Source of the DNA: an uncultured Christensenellaceae bacterium
GTDB taxonomy: Bacteria; Bacillota; Clostridia; Christensenellales; CAG-314
Direction of reading: 5' to 3'
DNA length: 64,000 nt
NCBI GenBank assembly: GCA_910585195.1
Contig: CAJUCX010000001.1
Span: 248,001-312,000 of the forward strand
The translations under genes were made by a program, and so were the position numbers. Under the pieces are notes generated by a model. That model saw only the letters and a list, made by a program, of their open reading frames with translations, searched no databases and had not been told where the DNA came from. How positions within the stretch are numbered: the stretch's first letter is position 1; each line of letters begins with the position of its first letter. Positions 56,801 through 64,000 of the stretch are shown piece by piece.

Positions 56801-57462
56801 CCTATGTCCACTACAAGACCGCCGACAGAATTCAAATCGCTTTCGCTTATTTCTATTTTTATAATTTCTCCCGCAGGTGCATAAAGACCTGTAATATGGT
56901 TACCGACGCTTCTAGGCTGAATGGTAACTCTCTTTATAAGTGCAGGTTCTTCGTCGCTTACTTCTCCGTACCACATATTTTTAGACGCGGTATGCTTATA
57001 AAGTTTAGTCGGATAGCCTGCCGTTTTAGTACCGTCGGAAGACACCATAAACAGATTTCCGTTTTCGTCCATCATATTGTAACTGCTTTTCGGAGTAGCA
57101 CCGCCTTCTTTGGTGCCGTAAGCCATAAGTATCCTTGCCTCGGCAATAAGCCCTGCTTTTTCTGTATCGGTAATTTTATTTACGCTGTAACCGAAAACAG
57201 GATACCTGTCGTCGGCAACTTTGCCTTCGTTTTTGGTTTCCGTAGGTATGTTTCTGTCGACCGTGCCTAAATACTCGGCATAGTAGCCTACTTTGCTTGT
57301 ATTTGCATATGGATTTGCAAACGCGCCGTTTGCGCCCCAAATGCAAAACAGCGTAATCAAGCAAGCAATAAGCACGACCAAAAGTCCCGCGCCTACGTAA
57401 TAAAGTTTGGCATAGGTCTTAAAATGGTTTTTCAACACTTCTGTTTTAGAACCGACCGCCAC
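53848..57462 (-). CDS. Secreted/anchored M60-type metalloprotease with carbohydrate-binding modules (N-terminus frameshifted)
   Basis: A 1204-aa surface protein. A membrane helix at about residues 19-42 follows a short cytosolic segment. The gluzincin motif HELNH is at residues 428-432, with a second Glu in AAGEVSNN at 445, matching HExxH-X(8,28)-E of M60/enhancin-like peptidases, many of which cut mucin-type glycoproteins. Further on come a PA14-like beta module (about 745-880) and an F5/8 type C (discoidin) domain (about 935-1070, SNGFDGNMSTSVVG to VRYYKIVITEMNN). A last beta-sandwich (about 1085-1204) resembles a carbohydrate-binding module. No LPxTG is present. The GTG at 57462 has no ribosome binding site; the supported GTG at 57547 is one base out of frame. 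Confidence 0.9.
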   Translation of the reverse strand: MAVGSKTEVLKNHFKTYAKLYYVGAGLLVVLIACLITLFCIWGANGAFANPYANTSKVGYYAEYLGTVDRNIPTETKNEGKVADDRYPVFGYSVNKITDTEKAGLIAEARILMAYGTKEGGATPKSSYNMMDENGNLFMVSSDGTKTAGYPTKLYKHTASKNMWYGEVSDEEPALIKRVTIQPRSVGNHITGLYAPAGEIIKIEISESDLNSVGGLVVDIGQAFPNGKSNNIWSARGDFSRMPVILNSMAVNKNTATLKDGVYTAYVGSFLGGPIYLKPSSRVKFTATISGAVAYEHYILGYTTEEEFEKNAATTTPYFDMEVWDRGVRISGGKKYATKVDGKALTYENLYDASIYWQKVMSVSTQIPTGSSAGTGIVYLYEPFVAAGGLVAFVGQNVVNAPPGYMSNALDYDAMVNRGYDGLWGNMHELNHHFQNGWGLPAAGEVSNNAVSLVSYSLFTNISANRALGNGNEGNWAVGWDRYTNPSWSLRQTLAHASANAGLDAYSTLLHNFGQDLFIAAAQKRGGQSFNAYYNAWSVVTGNDMSYFFNDILHSGINAAIDKDKPMFVPVASIYQTGRSIMTKGAESYEKTYIQTAQPYAIKAGEDFIVDFRKYVSNDDGTHNHGTIVLPDGFSYKIKNITNPQYGRIAKYKDENNKEVENVYIYRPDKKQLKSGEIRVTLEITKDDGAFTVDDVDLVLQFRQDHEMNKSVLTRTIYTYSQDKLPATAQEAYETNYAGHESKTEMDSKNPTQNTNFDIWVPNGATTGLEAGTKSVMEVYGKIRVPQAGKYRIALRGRHSAALYISTDGGKNYELAAVRNHNTHANGFDLKDPNAYKDLEFTESTWLYVKEVLLVDYDSAFIGIGWGQFVAPQFTIQVDGDGNTHYIDANGNEVTEEEANNAQETVSVSYVNGYRSTYEIHDEKFVTPDYYPKKYAFTYNEVYADVQNKTTVVSGGECAEGRDLSNGFDGNMSTSVVGSKPLSEAPFEALVDIGQEIKANMFTFYGFNQGRDFVPVSFSLYAGTNQDDLSLIDTYENLTPTGRNVSVTFDTCNVRYYKIVITEMNNSTVNRWAAFAEARFSMSVEGTGRLYSPDVDTFKYWGNWKLENKLCTFGHVYSGGNGANVNFEFTGTYFVINSYKYANAGQLEISIDGVAVETVSLKSDKEGTAVVFVSARLSEGKHSVNIKCVGNANIDSIALWEAES

Positions 57463-57547
57463 AGTCTGCTTAGGCGCGGTTTTGGCTGTTGAAGTCTTTT
57501 TCGTTGCCGCTTTTTGCGCCGTTGCCTTTTTCCTTTTTCTGAGCCAC
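57463..57547 (-). pseudogene. Frame-shifted N-terminal segment of the M60 protease
   Basis: GTG 57545-57547 has AAGGAG 8 nt upstream and a good promoter, but its frame stops after 25 codons at 57470-57472. In the frame of the protease the same DNA reads KRKKATAQKAATKKTSTAK, then TAPKQTVAVGSK, a normal basic tail. Removing one A from the A5 runs at 57527-57538 would join the two. Either the locus is frameshifted or slippery, or the base is an assembly error. Confidence 0.7.
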
Positions 57548-57593
57548 GTTATATTCTCCTTTTTATTATTCTATAAATTTTCAAATGCAATAA

Positions 57594-57621
57594 ATTATAT
57601 GATTTTGAAACATATTGTCAA
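57594..57621 (-). promoter_or_regulatory. Promoter of the M60 protease gene
   Basis: Minus strand TTGACA (57616-57621), 16-nt spacer, TATAAT (57594-57599), about 45 nt before GTG 57547. Confidence 0.78.
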
Positions 57622-57717
57622 TTATCTACCGTAACCGCAAGCTGCAAAATTTTTATCTGTTTTACTTGCGATTACATTGCTTGTTGCTATTTACAATTTG
57701 TATAACTATCATATACG

Positions 57718-57749
57718 CAAAAAAATAAGCGTCGTTAAACGCTTATTTT
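57718..57749 (-). terminator. Terminator of the three-gene operon
   Basis: Minus-strand stem AAAATAAGCGT/ACGCTTATTTT, 6-nt loop, followed by TTTG. Confidence 0.8.
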
Positions 57750-57794
57750 AAGAATTATACAATTTTTAATGCTTTAACGCAAGCAAAGCAAGGT

Positions 57795-58637
57795 TTAATT
57801 TTCCTCGGTTTTGATTTCTGCAACTTCCTGCGGCAAAGCGGTTTCTCTTACTTTCATTGCGTTTACTTCCATAATCCTCTCGGTAAAAGAAACTTTTTTG
57901 CGTTTTTTCAAATCTTCCGTAACGCGCTGTGTAATAAGCACAAACACGCAGAAGGTCGATACCGCGCCGAGGTTTGTCTCCAACAGCGAGTTGACTATCA
58001 AAGTCATTATCTTTTGGCTCATATCTACAATTTCCGCGCTGCGGATTCCGCCGATGAGAAGCGAAAACTCCCATGCAAACTGCACCAACACGCCTATTAT
58101 CAACAGCCACAATAACGGAAAGTGCTTTTTCTTGTTCTTTTGGAACAAATTGTAAACTATTGCAGCCGCATATGTCGTAAACATAATTATCGCCATATAA
58201 CCGTGGTATGCGCCCGTCGTACGCTGAATTTTGATAGGGTCTAGATTTGCCCCGAATGCCGCAGCAATAAGCGGAGCGGAAACCCACCATATGCAAATCA
58301 ACAGCGACCACTCAAACAGACGCTTGTCTTTTGACATCCAAAGCCAAATCCAAGCAAAGTTGGTTATGCCGTAACTCATACTCATCCACAGCAAAACCCA
58401 AAACATATCTCCGCCTTCTATTGAACGCGTGCCGAGCAGCAAATGGAAAATGCCGTAATCGACAATCATATAAAGCACGCCGCCTGCAAGCGCAAACAAA
58501 AGCGTAAGATATTTTTTGTTGAAAATTAACAATCCGCAGAAGAACACCAAAAATACGATATCCAGATAAATATACAGCGGATTAAACACTCTTTGAGCCA
58601 CTATTTCAGAAGACGGCTCTAACATTGCCAGTAACAT
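57795..58637 (-). CDS. Multi-pass membrane protein, unknown function
   Basis: A 280-aa protein with about seven or eight membrane segments over residues 22-240, then a charged cytosolic tail (KKRKKVSFTERIME). Polar or aromatic residues stand inside or next to segments, as in MIVDYGIFHLLLGTRS, FAWIWLWMSKDK, GAYHGYMAIIMF and VQFAWEFSLLIGG. This is more like a small-molecule enzyme or carrier than a simple anchor. I do not recognise the family. It starts 26 nt after the PEP-utilising enzyme gene, so the two are co-transcribed. Confidence 0.8.
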   Translation of the reverse strand: MLLAMLEPSSEIVAQRVFNPLYIYLDIVFLVFFCGLLIFNKKYLTLLFALAGGVLYMIVDYGIFHLLLGTRSIEGGDMFWVLLWMSMSYGITNFAWIWLWMSKDKRLFEWSLLICIWWVSAPLIAAAFGANLDPIKIQRTTGAYHGYMAIIMFTTYAAAIVYNLFQKNKKKHFPLLWLLIIGVLVQFAWEFSLLIGGIRSAEIVDMSQKIMTLIVNSLLETNLGAVSTFCVFVLITQRVTEDLKKRKKVSFTERIMEVNAMKVRETALPQEVAEIKTEEN

Positions 58638-58663
58638 AACTTCTCCTTTGTATTAAATATTTT

Positions 58664-61066
58664 TTATTTTACGGCGGGCTCCGTACCGTCATTCAAAACG
58701 ACGACTTTGCCCGTACTTCCGTCAACAGAAACAATATCGCCCGTCTTTATAAGTTCCGTCGCAAACGGAATGTTTACGACTACGGGCAAGCCGTATTCCC
58801 TCGCCACCACCGCGCCGTGCGACAGCGCAGAGCCTACTTCCGTAACAAGCGCGCTTATTAAACAATAATAAGGCGACCAGCCTATATCGGTAAACTCCGC
58901 AATCATAATTTCGCCCTTTTGCAGTTGTTTTGCGTCCTGCGGCGACTTTACAACGCGCGCAACGCCCTTTACTTTGCCGCGGCTGACAGGCACTCCGCAA
59001 AAATCGCTTTTGCCCATTTCCTCAAACACGATAGGCAGAGGCATACCGCGCGAAACGTCGGGAAATACGTATGAATTTTGCTCGTCAAGCAGTCTTCTGC
59101 GCACTACGCATTTTTTGACGAGACTTGCATCTCCTTTAAGCAGTTTGCCGATTTCTTCGTGCGTCAAAAAATAAATTGCGTCGGCATCGGGCAAAAGTCC
59201 GTCGTATACCAACATATCGGCAAGCAAACGGTATCTCTGCTTAAAGGTATCTATAATTTTTATTATGTAAGACTTAGAGTACTCTCTGTTTACAACGCCT
59301 TTGCGGCATTGCTTCACCACAAAATTTACGCCTTTTTTCATAGACTTTTTAAGCGGTTTTGCCATTTCTTCCACATTGCGCATCCAACTGTCGCGGTCGG
59401 CGTTTTCGCGTGCAAACTGCCCCTGTGCCGACAGCACCGTTGCGATATATCCGTAAAGCGCAGGTTTGTCGTCGCGCCAAGCCTTGCTGCGCAGTTCCGC
59501 CTCGCGTATGGCGCGGTGCCCGTGCCTTGACAAAAACTTTTGCAGCAATTCGTCGGCCGCCGAGCCTTTGCCTGAATTTTCAAAGTAATTGCTTACTTCC
59601 GCAGCCTGCCAGCAATTCGCCTCGGGAAACTCCTTCAAAATTTCTTGCGCAATATCCTGCAAGTCTGCAAGTATTGCGACGCTTTCTATATTGTCAATGC
59701 CTTCCAGCGTACCCGCAACCATTGCCTTTATTTGCTCCGTGTCGGCGTAAGCGTCTTTAAGCATCATATTGAGCGCGCCGTTCATCGCGCCCGAGTGCGA
59801 AGAAGTGTTGTAATGATACCACATCGCCTGATGCATAAGCGGCAGCATTTTGTCTATCTCGTCGTAAACCGCTTGCGCGTTTTCATTTGCAAAAAACACA
59901 AATTTTTCCGTAATGGAAGTAAGTTTCTTTTTTGACTTTTCCGCGCCGGTAAGTATCTTTATATACTTTATGCCGTTTTTAAGCCTGCGGAAAAATCCCG
60001 CGCGTTTTTCCTTTGTGTCGCCAAGGTCCAACGCCCTGCCGCATATGGCAAGGTCAATGCTTTCTTTCGACGCCATCATTACGTTTCGTGAAATGGAGTA
60101 AAGAGTCGTCATATCTATAAACAAATGATTTTTTACGCTCAATATGCAGGAATATGCAGGCAAATCCGACGGCTTTTTAATTACGCCTGCCAAAGCAAGC
60201 ATATTGCGTATGCCGTAGTCCAAAGCGTAAATGCTTGTAGACAAACTCAGCGGCGTTATCGCCCCCGGCAGCATTTCGCCCACGTTGCAACTGGTAACTA
60301 CTCTTTCGGACAAATCTCTTTTGCAGTCAAACTCTCCTACGGTAGGCATTTCGTCCGCAGTTATCGGCCGCGCTTGCAGCCAAAACAAATTGCCGTCTTT
60401 GTCGACCGCCCACTCGCAATCGGCTTCGCACCCGAGAGTTTCCTTTGCCTTGTCAAGACCGTCGCAAATGGATTTTTGCAATTCCGCCGACAGAAGACCG
60501 TCGCCGTAAAAAACTCGGCTGTCTTTTGCTTTTGCAAATTTGTACTGTTTTGACTTGCCTTTGCCGCTCACAAGCGTTTCGCCAAGTCCTTCAACTGCTT
60601 CCACAAGCATAACGCCGCTGTCCGTCGGGTCTACGCTGAACGCAACTCCCGCGGTTTTTGCGTCAACCATCTTCTGCACGACGACGTTCATTTGCGCCTT
60701 GCTTTCTTTTGCAAAATTTTCCGTATAAGTCTGCGCGCGTGCGCTTTGCAAAGATTTCACGCAAGTTTCCACTGCGGAAATAAAGTTTTCTCTACCGCTG
60801 ACGTTAAGCACCGTTTCGTAAAGTCCCGCGCCCGAAAACACAGCGCCGTCCTCGTCCGTTGCGGAAGACCGCACCGCGACGCACCCCAAACCGCTCTTTT
60901 CAAAATAATCGGCGTACTCTTGCAAGTCGCTTTCGTTGACGCCTGCAATACAAAACCCATCCGCAACGGGCAGCCCCGCTTTGTTAAGCAAATAAAGTCC
61001 TCTTGCCTTTCCGCCGACGCTCGGCAATAAATCTTCCGGCAGATTAAATAACGGATAAATCTTCAT
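58664..61066 (-). CDS. PEP/pyruvate-binding phosphotransferase of the rifampin phosphotransferase type
   Basis: An 800-aa, three-domain enzyme. An ATP-grasp (PPDK_N) domain spans about residues 1-250 (VGGKARGLYLLNKAG, VAVRSSATDEDG, WLQARPIT). A middle domain spans about 255-690 (CNVGEMLPGAITPLS, SRHGHRAIREAELRS). The swivelling phosphohistidine domain covers about 705-800, with the catalytic His in SALSHGAVVAREYGLPVVV. This order (ATP-grasp, substrate domain, His domain) is that of rifampin phosphotransferase, not of PEP synthase, which has a C-terminal TIM barrel. RPH is about 865 aa, so this is a shorter relative. Its substrate is unknown. Its start overlaps the upstream CrtC-like gene by 23 nt. 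Confidence 0.87.
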   Translation of the reverse strand: MKIYPLFNLPEDLLPSVGGKARGLYLLNKAGLPVADGFCIAGVNESDLQEYADYFEKSGLGCVAVRSSATDEDGAVFSGAGLYETVLNVSGRENFISAVETCVKSLQSARAQTYTENFAKESKAQMNVVVQKMVDAKTAGVAFSVDPTDSGVMLVEAVEGLGETLVSGKGKSKQYKFAKAKDSRVFYGDGLLSAELQKSICDGLDKAKETLGCEADCEWAVDKDGNLFWLQARPITADEMPTVGEFDCKRDLSERVVTSCNVGEMLPGAITPLSLSTSIYALDYGIRNMLALAGVIKKPSDLPAYSCILSVKNHLFIDMTTLYSISRNVMMASKESIDLAICGRALDLGDTKEKRAGFFRRLKNGIKYIKILTGAEKSKKKLTSITEKFVFFANENAQAVYDEIDKMLPLMHQAMWYHYNTSSHSGAMNGALNMMLKDAYADTEQIKAMVAGTLEGIDNIESVAILADLQDIAQEILKEFPEANCWQAAEVSNYFENSGKGSAADELLQKFLSRHGHRAIREAELRSKAWRDDKPALYGYIATVLSAQGQFARENADRDSWMRNVEEMAKPLKKSMKKGVNFVVKQCRKGVVNREYSKSYIIKIIDTFKQRYRLLADMLVYDGLLPDADAIYFLTHEEIGKLLKGDASLVKKCVVRRRLLDEQNSYVFPDVSRGMPLPIVFEEMGKSDFCGVPVSRGKVKGVARVVKSPQDAKQLQKGEIMIAEFTDIGWSPYYCLISALVTEVGSALSHGAVVAREYGLPVVVNIPFATELIKTGDIVSVDGSTGKVVVLNDGTEPAVK

Positions 61067-62108
61067 AGCAACTCCATTTTTTTATATCCGCATTGTAGCC
61101 GAATTCCCAAACGCCGCGGAAAGTTTCTCCGTCCAAAACAAACTCGCCGTAGCCCTCGCGCAGCGTATATGCGCCGTTTTGCAAATTGTATACGGTTTCG
61201 CAAATGCGCTTTCCCTTCAAACTCAATTTATTGCCGTCAACGGTTTTGAGCGTCGCCGTCAATTCGTCGGGACCGAGTCCGTCGCATACGGTATCGTCTT
61301 TTATCGAAAAATCTTCCAGATTTATTATTTTGCCGTCAACAAAAACGTTTCCTGCGTGAATTCCCGCCGCGTTGGGATAACTTACCATACTTACGTTAAA
61401 AGCCCTTCCGCTTTCGCTGACGCCGGCAAGCCAAAAGTGTCTGTTCATATAGCCCCAGTCGCGCATACCGTAAGAGTGGTCTCTCACCGCAGGCAAGTTG
61501 TTTAATTTTATTTCATTGCCGTCTATGCTTACAGTTCCGCTTACCGTGCCGTATTGCTCGTAATGCGTTTGCTTGTTTTTCTTCAACCCTTCAAAAAAGT
61601 CCTTATTCCACTTTTGACGCGCATAAGTGCGCGCAACGAGTTTATCGTTGCCGTGCGTAAAAAAGTCATATATCGGCGCAGTCGCGTTGAAAGTAAGGTT
61701 TATCACCGCGCTTTTGCCGTCGCCGCAAGTTACGGTTTCTTTGCCGTTGTAACTTACTTCAAACAACTCGCCTTGATAAATATGCAGCCACTCTTTTTCC
61801 GTCTCTTTACACTCTACTTTAAGCGGACTTTCGCACGAAAGGTAAAGATTGCGCTTGTTTGCAAAATGTTCCTTTTTGTGTTTAACGCTTGACCAAACTT
61901 CGCAAGTGCCGTCGCCGCGTTCTCCCAAACGCAAATACAGCGAAGTTTCTCCGTCGTGCGCCGTCAAATAGTAACTGTTGTTAAAATTGTCGGCGGCGTC
62001 AACGGGCAAAGTAAAACGCTCTGCCTCTTCCGTCGCGAACCCTGCTTTCTTTTGCTTCTTCATCGAGCGAAGCATAATTTTTTGTTTGATTCCTATTTTC
62101 AATCCCAT
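61044..62108 (-). CDS. CrtC/AttH-like lipocalin-type protein
   Basis: A 354-aa protein that resembles the hydroxyneurosporene synthase/AttH-type beta-barrel superfamily. It has a run of short beta strands and the motif LPAVRDHSYGMRDWGYMNRHFWLAG (about 210-235), whose His/Asp/Arg/Trp pattern is characteristic of the family. Known relatives hydrate carotenoids or act on other hydrophobic small molecules. It has no signal peptide. It is first in an operon with the RPH-like enzyme and the membrane protein. No carotenoid-synthesis gene is nearby, so the substrate need not be a carotenoid. An earlier Met (MLRSMKKQ, residue 12 on) could also be the start. Confidence 0.7.
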   Translation of the reverse strand: MGLKIGIKQKIMLRSMKKQKKAGFATEEAERFTLPVDAADNFNNSYYLTAHDGETSLYLRLGERGDGTCEVWSSVKHKKEHFANKRNLYLSCESPLKVECKETEKEWLHIYQGELFEVSYNGKETVTCGDGKSAVINLTFNATAPIYDFFTHGNDKLVARTYARQKWNKDFFEGLKKNKQTHYEQYGTVSGTVSIDGNEIKLNNLPAVRDHSYGMRDWGYMNRHFWLAGVSESGRAFNVSMVSYPNAAGIHAGNVFVDGKIINLEDFSIKDDTVCDGLGPDELTATLKTVDGNKLSLKGKRICETVYNLQNGAYTLREGYGEFVLDGETFRGVWEFGYNADIKKWSCYEDLSVI

Positions 62109-62160
62109 AACGTTTCGTCTTTCTTGTAAAAATTTTGCCGTAAATTTTCCGACGGGAATA

Positions 62161-62189
62161 ATTATAGTAATTTTTATTTGTCAAGTAAA
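62161..62189 (-). promoter_or_regulatory. Promoter of the CrtC-like/RPH-like operon
   Basis: Minus strand TTTACT (62184-62189), 17-nt spacer, TATAAT (62161-62166). A TTGACA 5 nt inside the spacer is too close to use with the same -10 box. Confidence 0.5.
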
Positions 62190-62307
62190 GCAATTTAATT
62201 AAATTATTAAATATAATTTCAAATTTAATTTGATTTTTTGGTAAATTTTAACATTGCTAAGTACCGCAACCAACTGACTTAACTGTAAAATACTCCGTTT
62301 TTTTTAG

Positions 62308-62341
62308 CAAAAAAACCGCAAAGCATATCTTCATTGCGGTT
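62308..62341 (-). terminator. Terminator of the LysR gene
   Basis: Minus-strand stem AACCGCAA/TTGCGGTT, 12-nt loop, followed by TTTTTG. Confidence 0.75.
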
Positions 62342-62369
62342 AAATAAATTTCAAATTGCTAAATAATTT

Positions 62370-63245
62370 TTATAAAATTTCCTGCAAGCGTTTTAAGAAA
62401 ATTTCCGTACACTTAGGAAAAACCTGATATTTTTTCCACGCAATATCCAGGTGAGATTTAAGTTCGGAATAAAACGGTCTGAAACACAAATCCGAGTCGC
62501 CCGTGGTATTTATTATTTTGTCAAGGCATACGGCATAACCAAGTCCTTCCTCTACCAGCAAAGACATATTGTACAATAAATTGCCGGTAGCAACGACGTT
62601 CAGTTCTTCCGTACTCTTATGAAACCAGTCGCTTATTAAATTTTTACCAATCGACTGCCGCGAAAAAATAAGCGGTTTGTCCCACAAATCTTCAGGCGCG
62701 ATAAATTGTTTTTCCGCAAGCGGACTGTCTTTGCGCATAAGTATGCCCCACGTGTCCGTCAGCGGCAAACGCAGATAGTCATATTTGCTTAAATCGACGG
62801 GCTCTATAAAAATACCGAAATCTATAAGCCCTTTGTCGAGTCTTTCGGAAATTGTTGCGCTGTCCCCGCTGAATAAATGATATTTTACGTTGGGAAATTC
62901 TTTTTGCACGCAGTGCGCCGCTTTTGCTATAAGCCCCATAACGTAACTTTCGCCGCCGCCTATATAAATATCGCCGCTGACGTCGGCAATAGGCGTGTTC
63001 AACTCCGCTTCCGTCTGATTGTACAACTCTAAAATTTCTTCCGCACGTTTGCGAAGCAACCGTCCCGCTTCCGTAAGGGTGATTTTTTTAGTCCCGCGGA
63101 TAAACAGTTGCTTGCCGATTTCCCTTTCGAGATTTTGCATTTGACGGGACAAGTTGGGTTGAGTAACAAACAACGCCTGCGCCGCTTTAGATATGCTTTG
63201 CTCTTTGGTAACTGCCAAAAAATATTTAAGTTCACGAAGTTCCAT
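62370..63245 (-). CDS. LysR-family transcriptional regulator
   Basis: A 291-aa regulator. The winged helix-turn-helix is at residues 1-60 (ELRELKYFLAVTKEQSISKAA, then QALFVTQPNLSRQMQNLERE). The effector-binding domain starts near residue 90 (DIYIGGGESYVMGLIAKAA). It is divergent from the acetyltransferase gene, the usual layout for a LysR target. It is also upstream of the CrtC-like operon in the same direction, separated by a terminator. Confidence 0.95.
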   Translation of the reverse strand: MELRELKYFLAVTKEQSISKAAQALFVTQPNLSRQMQNLEREIGKQLFIRGTKKITLTEAGRLLRKRAEEILELYNQTEAELNTPIADVSGDIYIGGGESYVMGLIAKAAHCVQKEFPNVKYHLFSGDSATISERLDKGLIDFGIFIEPVDLSKYDYLRLPLTDTWGILMRKDSPLAEKQFIAPEDLWDKPLIFSRQSIGKNLISDWFHKSTEELNVVATGNLLYNMSLLVEEGLGYAVCLDKIINTTGDSDLCFRPFYSELKSHLDIAWKKYQVFPKCTEIFLKRLQEIL

Positions 63246-63313
63246 TTTGCACCCCTTTGCTAAGTATATCGCACAGACATATAACTGTCAATTATGGCTT
63301 TGCTATAAAATAT

Positions 63314-63349
63314 AAGTATTTGACATATGATATACTTGAAAAATAAAAT
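63314..63349 (+). promoter_or_regulatory. Acetyltransferase promoter with LysR-type inverted repeat
   Basis: AAGTAT-N12-ATACTT (63314-63337) overlaps TTGACA (63320-63325), an 18-nt spacer and TAAAAT (63344-63349). An operator overlapping the -35 box fits LysR control. Confidence 0.6.
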
Positions 63350-63375
63350 GTAATTGCAAGAATAATGGAGGCATT

Positions 63376-63945
63376 ATGAATACGGCAGAGTTTGTAGAAA
63401 AATTAAAAAAACAGGCGTATATCGAAGCGGATTCCGAAATGCACCGCCATATGCACGAAATGGCGCAGCGGTCAAGAAAAATTACCGCCAAAATGAATAA
63501 CGAATATAAAACGGCGGAAGAAATAAGAGCATTGTTTTCCGAACTGACGGGACAAAAAGTTGACGAAAACTTCGGGTTGTTTCCGCCGTTCTATGCCGAC
63601 TACGGACAAAACATAAAAGTCGGCAAAAAAGTTTTTATCAACTCAGGGTGCTGTTTTCAGGACCAAGGCGGTATAGAAATAGGCGACAACGTACTGATAG
63701 GACAGCAAGTCGTAATAGCGACAATCAATCACGACGTTGCACCAAACAAACGAGGCAATATGCTGACCGCACCCGTAAAAATAGGAAATTGCGTTTGGAT
63801 AGGCGCACACTCGACGATTCTTGCCGGCGTTACGATAGGCGACAACTCTACAATTGCCGCAGGCGCGGTCGTTACCAAAGACGTACCACAAAATACAGTA
63901 GTTGCAGGCGTCCCAGCCAAAATAATAAAACAAATTAAGGAGTAA
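63376..63945 (+). CDS. Sugar (maltose/galactoside-type) O-acetyltransferase
   Basis: A 189-aa trimeric left-handed beta-helix enzyme of the Maa/LacA/NodL group, using acetyl-CoA. An N-terminal maltose-acetyltransferase cap (residues 1-60) is followed by hexapeptide repeats ([21 protein letters not shown] with the catalytic His, then [20 protein letters not shown] and [20 protein letters not shown]). The exact sugar acceptor cannot be read from sequence. A TGGAGGC ribosome binding site precedes the ATG. Confidence 0.94.
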   Translation: MNTAEFVEKLKKQAYIEADSEMHRHMHEMAQRSRKITAKMNNEYKTAEEIRALFSELTGQKVDENFGLFPPFYADYGQNIKVGKKVFINSGCCFQDQGGIEIGDNVLIGQQVVIATINHDVAPNKRGNMLTAPVKIGNCVWIGAHSTILAGVTIGDNSTIAAGAVVTKDVPQNTVVAGVPAKIIKQIKE

Positions 63946-63950
63946 CGAAT

Positions 63951-64000
63951 ATGAAAGTATTGCTTATTAACGGAAGCCCAAAAGCAAACGGCTGTACCTT
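63951..64000 (+). CDS. NAD(P)H-dependent FMN reductase-like protein (start only)
   Basis: Sixteen codons before the window edge: MKVLLINGSPKANGCT, the FMN-phosphate loop of flavodoxin-like NADPH-dependent FMN reductases and iron-sulfur flavoproteins. It starts 5 nt after the acetyltransferase stop, with AAGGAG as ribosome binding site, so it is co-transcribed. Confidence 0.8.
   Translation, partial: MKVLLINGSPKANGCT

Noticed and set aside
57766..58311. 181-aa minus-strand open frame
   Set aside because: It overlaps the 280-aa membrane protein gene in another frame, is rich in Arg/Cys/Tyr and has no family signal.

Overview
The window is one 64 kb stretch of a moderately AT-rich chromosome from the Bacillota, most likely class Clostridia. 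Four things point there: the rpoB-rpoC / L7Ae-like / rpsL-rpsG-fusA-tuf order, the mrnC-rlmB-sigH-dnaX-ybaB-recR neighbourhood, a SAM-I riboswitch on metK, and spore genes (a SigH-like sigma factor, a GerA/GerB/GerC germinant receptor, a CwlD-like amidase). A secreted M60-type, mucinase-like protease with carbohydrate-binding modules suggests an animal gut inhabitant. I cannot name genus or species. No rRNA, tRNA, CRISPR array, phage or complete insertion sequence was seen.

Layout. 1-13.6 kb: the RNA polymerase/str cluster on the minus strand (tuf cut by the window edge, fusA, rpsG, rpsL, an L7Ae-like gene, an unknown 409-aa membrane protein set into the cluster, rpoC, rpoB). 14.1-15.6 kb: rqcP and a fused ispDF on the plus strand. 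15.8-21.0 kb: a minus-strand operon mrnC-thyX-rlmB-sigH-dnaX-ybaB-recR plus a 55-aa membrane peptide. 21.2-22.8 kb: amidase and bioY, divergent around a cluster of DnaA-box-like sites. 23-32.7 kb: tsaD, prfB, secA, comFC, recD2 and riboswitch-controlled metK. 32.9-34 kb: an orphan lipoprotein gene behind a highly structured, attenuator-like leader. 34.1-35.2 kb: rpsR-ssb-rpsF. 35.5-42.4 kb: potassium uptake (trkH, trkA) and the germinant receptor operon. 42.8-53.5 kb: fhs, a small membrane protein, ung, a split transketolase, a ferritin-like protein, cysK, a cytidylate-kinase-like protein and leuS. 53.8-64 kb: the accessory part, with the M60 protease, a three-gene operon (CrtC/AttH-like protein, rifampin-phosphotransferase-like PEP-utilising enzyme, multi-pass membrane protein), a LysR regulator, and a divergent sugar/maltose O-acetyltransferase followed by a truncated flavin reductase-like gene.

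Most of the core is translation, transcription and replication housekeeping, carried largely on the minus strand on both sides of every gap. This suggests the whole window lies in one replichore. The least explained parts are the structured leader of the lipoprotein gene, the RPH-like/CrtC-like/membrane operon, the reading-frame break at the start of the M60 protease, the DnaA-box cluster, and two promoters placed so close to start codons that the mRNAs should be leaderless.
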